From NCBI GenBank assembly GCA_013205525.1, contig JABMMR010000025.1, positions 1-7,297 of the forward strand: a DNA stretch of 7,297 bases, in the 5' to 3' direction. The stretch comes from Burkholderiales bacterium (lineage in GTDB: Bacteria > Pseudomonadota > Gammaproteobacteria > Burkholderiales > Burkholderiaceae_C). The notes under the pieces were generated by a model. The model ran no database searches, was not told the origin of the DNA, and saw only the letters and a list, made by a program, of their open reading frames with translations. Numbering within the stretch: the stretch's first letter is position 1; the number at the start of each line of letters is the position of its first letter. This document shows positions 6,333-7,297 of this stretch, piece by piece. A program made the translations under genes and the position numbers.

Positions 6333-6364
6333 TGAGCCCCAGAAAACAAATCGACCATGAGTGA
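6332..6364 (+). other. Ten-codon ORF bridging flhB and the next gene
   Basis: An ATG overlaps the flhB stop (TAATG at 6330-6334) and opens ten codons (MSPRKQIDHE). Its TGA (6362-6364) lies just inside the next gene, whose ATG starts at 6357. Ribosomes finishing flhB could restart here and end next to the following start. No Shine-Dalgarno is present. This may be chance; it is listed as a possible coupling device only. Confidence 0.15.
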
Positions 6365-7297
6365 TTTTTACCAAAGTCCGGCAGACAAACTGCGGTTTGA
6401 GATTTTGCTCAAGTCCTTAAGAGAAGGGCGGTTGAATTTAGCCATTCTGGGCGATGACGAGGTGGCGCTCACCTATTACGGCAGGCGCATCTTTCAACAT
6501 CTCAAAGAGCAGGGCGAGCAGCATGTGGAGTTGTGGACCTCGGCCGACTCTGAAAAACTGGTCGACCGCTTTAACGAAATACTCTCCGAACTCACGGTTG
6601 ACCAAGCGGTAGACAAGGGCAACAAGGCCGCCCCCAAGCGCTTCATGATCTTTCCCGACACCCAAGCCATACAGGAGTTTGAGTTGCAGTTGTTGGCGCG
6701 TTTGGTGAATGGCTTTCCCGCCAGCAATATCAATTTGATTTTGCTGGTGAACAACCAAGCCGCCTACGAGAAAAAGCTGGCCACCTTTGGTAAAAACCTG
6801 TTGCAATGGGTGTTGGAGTCGGAAAACCCCACACCGCCCAAGCTGCAACGCATAGAAACCCGAGACGAGGCTGCAGCGACAAGTACGCGTGCCTCAGCAC
6901 CCATGCCAAGCCTTGACAAAAAATTCACCCTGCCGCCAGCGCCCTTGCCGCCCTTGGAGCCGCCAACAGTCTCTTCAGAGAATGACGACCCGATGGAGCC
7001 GGTGATGGGCGAAGAAGTGCCCATGGGAACCAGCCTCAGTGGTGAGGAACTGGCCAAAGAATGGGCTGATAACGCAGCAACTTCTAGGCGCAGCACCAAA
7101 ATTGCCGCTATGCTGCTGGTGGCGCTTTTAGGCAGTTTGGCGACATTTGGGTTTTTATACCAAGACATCATTGTTCAAGAGGCTGCCTCCTTGCAAGACT
7201 ATATAGAGGGCAAAAAACCGCAAGCGCAGACCAAGCCAATCCCCTCTTCAGTGCCAGCCGCCTTGGTTTCCATGTCCTCTAGCAACACCCCGCCCTA
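6357..7297 (+). CDS. Unnamed single-pass membrane protein with an N-terminal P-loop-like domain (3' end outside window)
   Basis: The frame is open to the window end, giving at least 313 residues. I do not recognise the family. Residues about 1-160 form an alpha/beta domain: a strand (LNLAILG, 27-33) enters a short Gly-Asp-Asp loop like a Walker A position but without GK[ST], and a later strand (INLILLV) resembles a Walker B strand without its acidic residue. This suggests a degenerate nucleotide-binding fold. A Pro-rich, acidic linker follows (about 165-235). Basic residues (RRSTK) precede one membrane helix at about 249-268, so the N-terminal domain should be cytoplasmic and the rest periplasmic. 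The visible C-terminal part is low in complexity (Pro, Ser, Ala). The topology recalls DamX-type proteins, but a SPOR domain, if any, lies beyond the window. It starts 24 bp after flhB and probably shares its transcript; flhA, often next to flhB, is not seen here. Confidence 0.8.
   Translation, partial: MSDFYQSPADKLRFEILLKSLREGRLNLAILGDDEVALTYYGRRIFQHLKEQGEQHVELWTSADSEKLVDRFNEILSELTVDQAVDKGNKAAPKRFMIFPDTQAIQEFELQLLARLVNGFPASNINLILLVNNQAAYEKKLATFGKNLLQWVLESENPTPPKLQRIETRDEAAATSTRASAPMPSLDKKFTLPPAPLPPLEPPTVSSENDDPMEPVMGEEVPMGTSLSGEELAKEWADNAATSRRSTKIAAMLLVALLGSLATFGFLYQDIIVQEAASLQDYIEGKKPQAQTKPIPSSVPAALVSMSSSNTPP

Noticed and set aside
6438..7171. Minus-strand open frames across the last gene
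   Set aside because: No domain pattern, and they compete with a + strand frame that is open for over 940 bases with sensible domain, linker and membrane-segment order.

Overview
This window is part of a bacterial flagellar type III export gene cluster. Codon usage (frequent TTG leucine, moderate-to-high GC) and protein style suggest a betaproteobacterium of the order Burkholderiales, possibly a Comamonadaceae freshwater genus such as Limnohabitans or Rhodoferax. That assignment is inference; no marker gene here proves it.

Layout on the + strand: the 3' end of a gene whose last ~30 residues resemble the FliG-binding tail of the MS-ring protein FliF (1-365); fliI, the export ATPase (366-1697); fliJ, its coiled-coil stalk partner (1712-2152). 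A minus-strand gene (2142-2954) then interrupts the flagellar series. It encodes a Rossmann-type, SAM-methyltransferase-like protein and meets fliJ tail to tail with an 11-bp overlap. A 138-bp divergent region (2955-3092) follows. The + strand then resumes with a compact block: fliO (3093-3389), fliP (3379-4131), fliQ (4139-4408), fliR (4415-5185) and flhB (5190-6332). After flhB, an unnamed gene (6357 to the window end, open at the 3' side) encodes a cytoplasmic domain, a proline-rich linker and one membrane segment.

Functionally, FliP, FliQ, FliR and FlhB form the export gate in the inner membrane, with FliO as its assembly factor. FliI and FliJ are the cytoplasmic ATPase module that feeds the gate. 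FlhB also switches substrate specificity after self-cleavage, and its cleavage motif here is NPQH instead of the usual NPTH.

No complete new system is evident. The points that depart from the textbook are: a FliF-like tail directly next to fliI, with no fliG or fliH between; no fliK, fliL, fliM or fliN between fliJ and fliO; the opposite-strand methyltransferase-like gene at that junction, possibly preceded by a small overlapping ORF; the NPQH variant; and the unnamed membrane protein after flhB. There is no RNA gene, CRISPR array, insertion sequence or clear terminator, and no gene-free stretch exceeds 300 bases.
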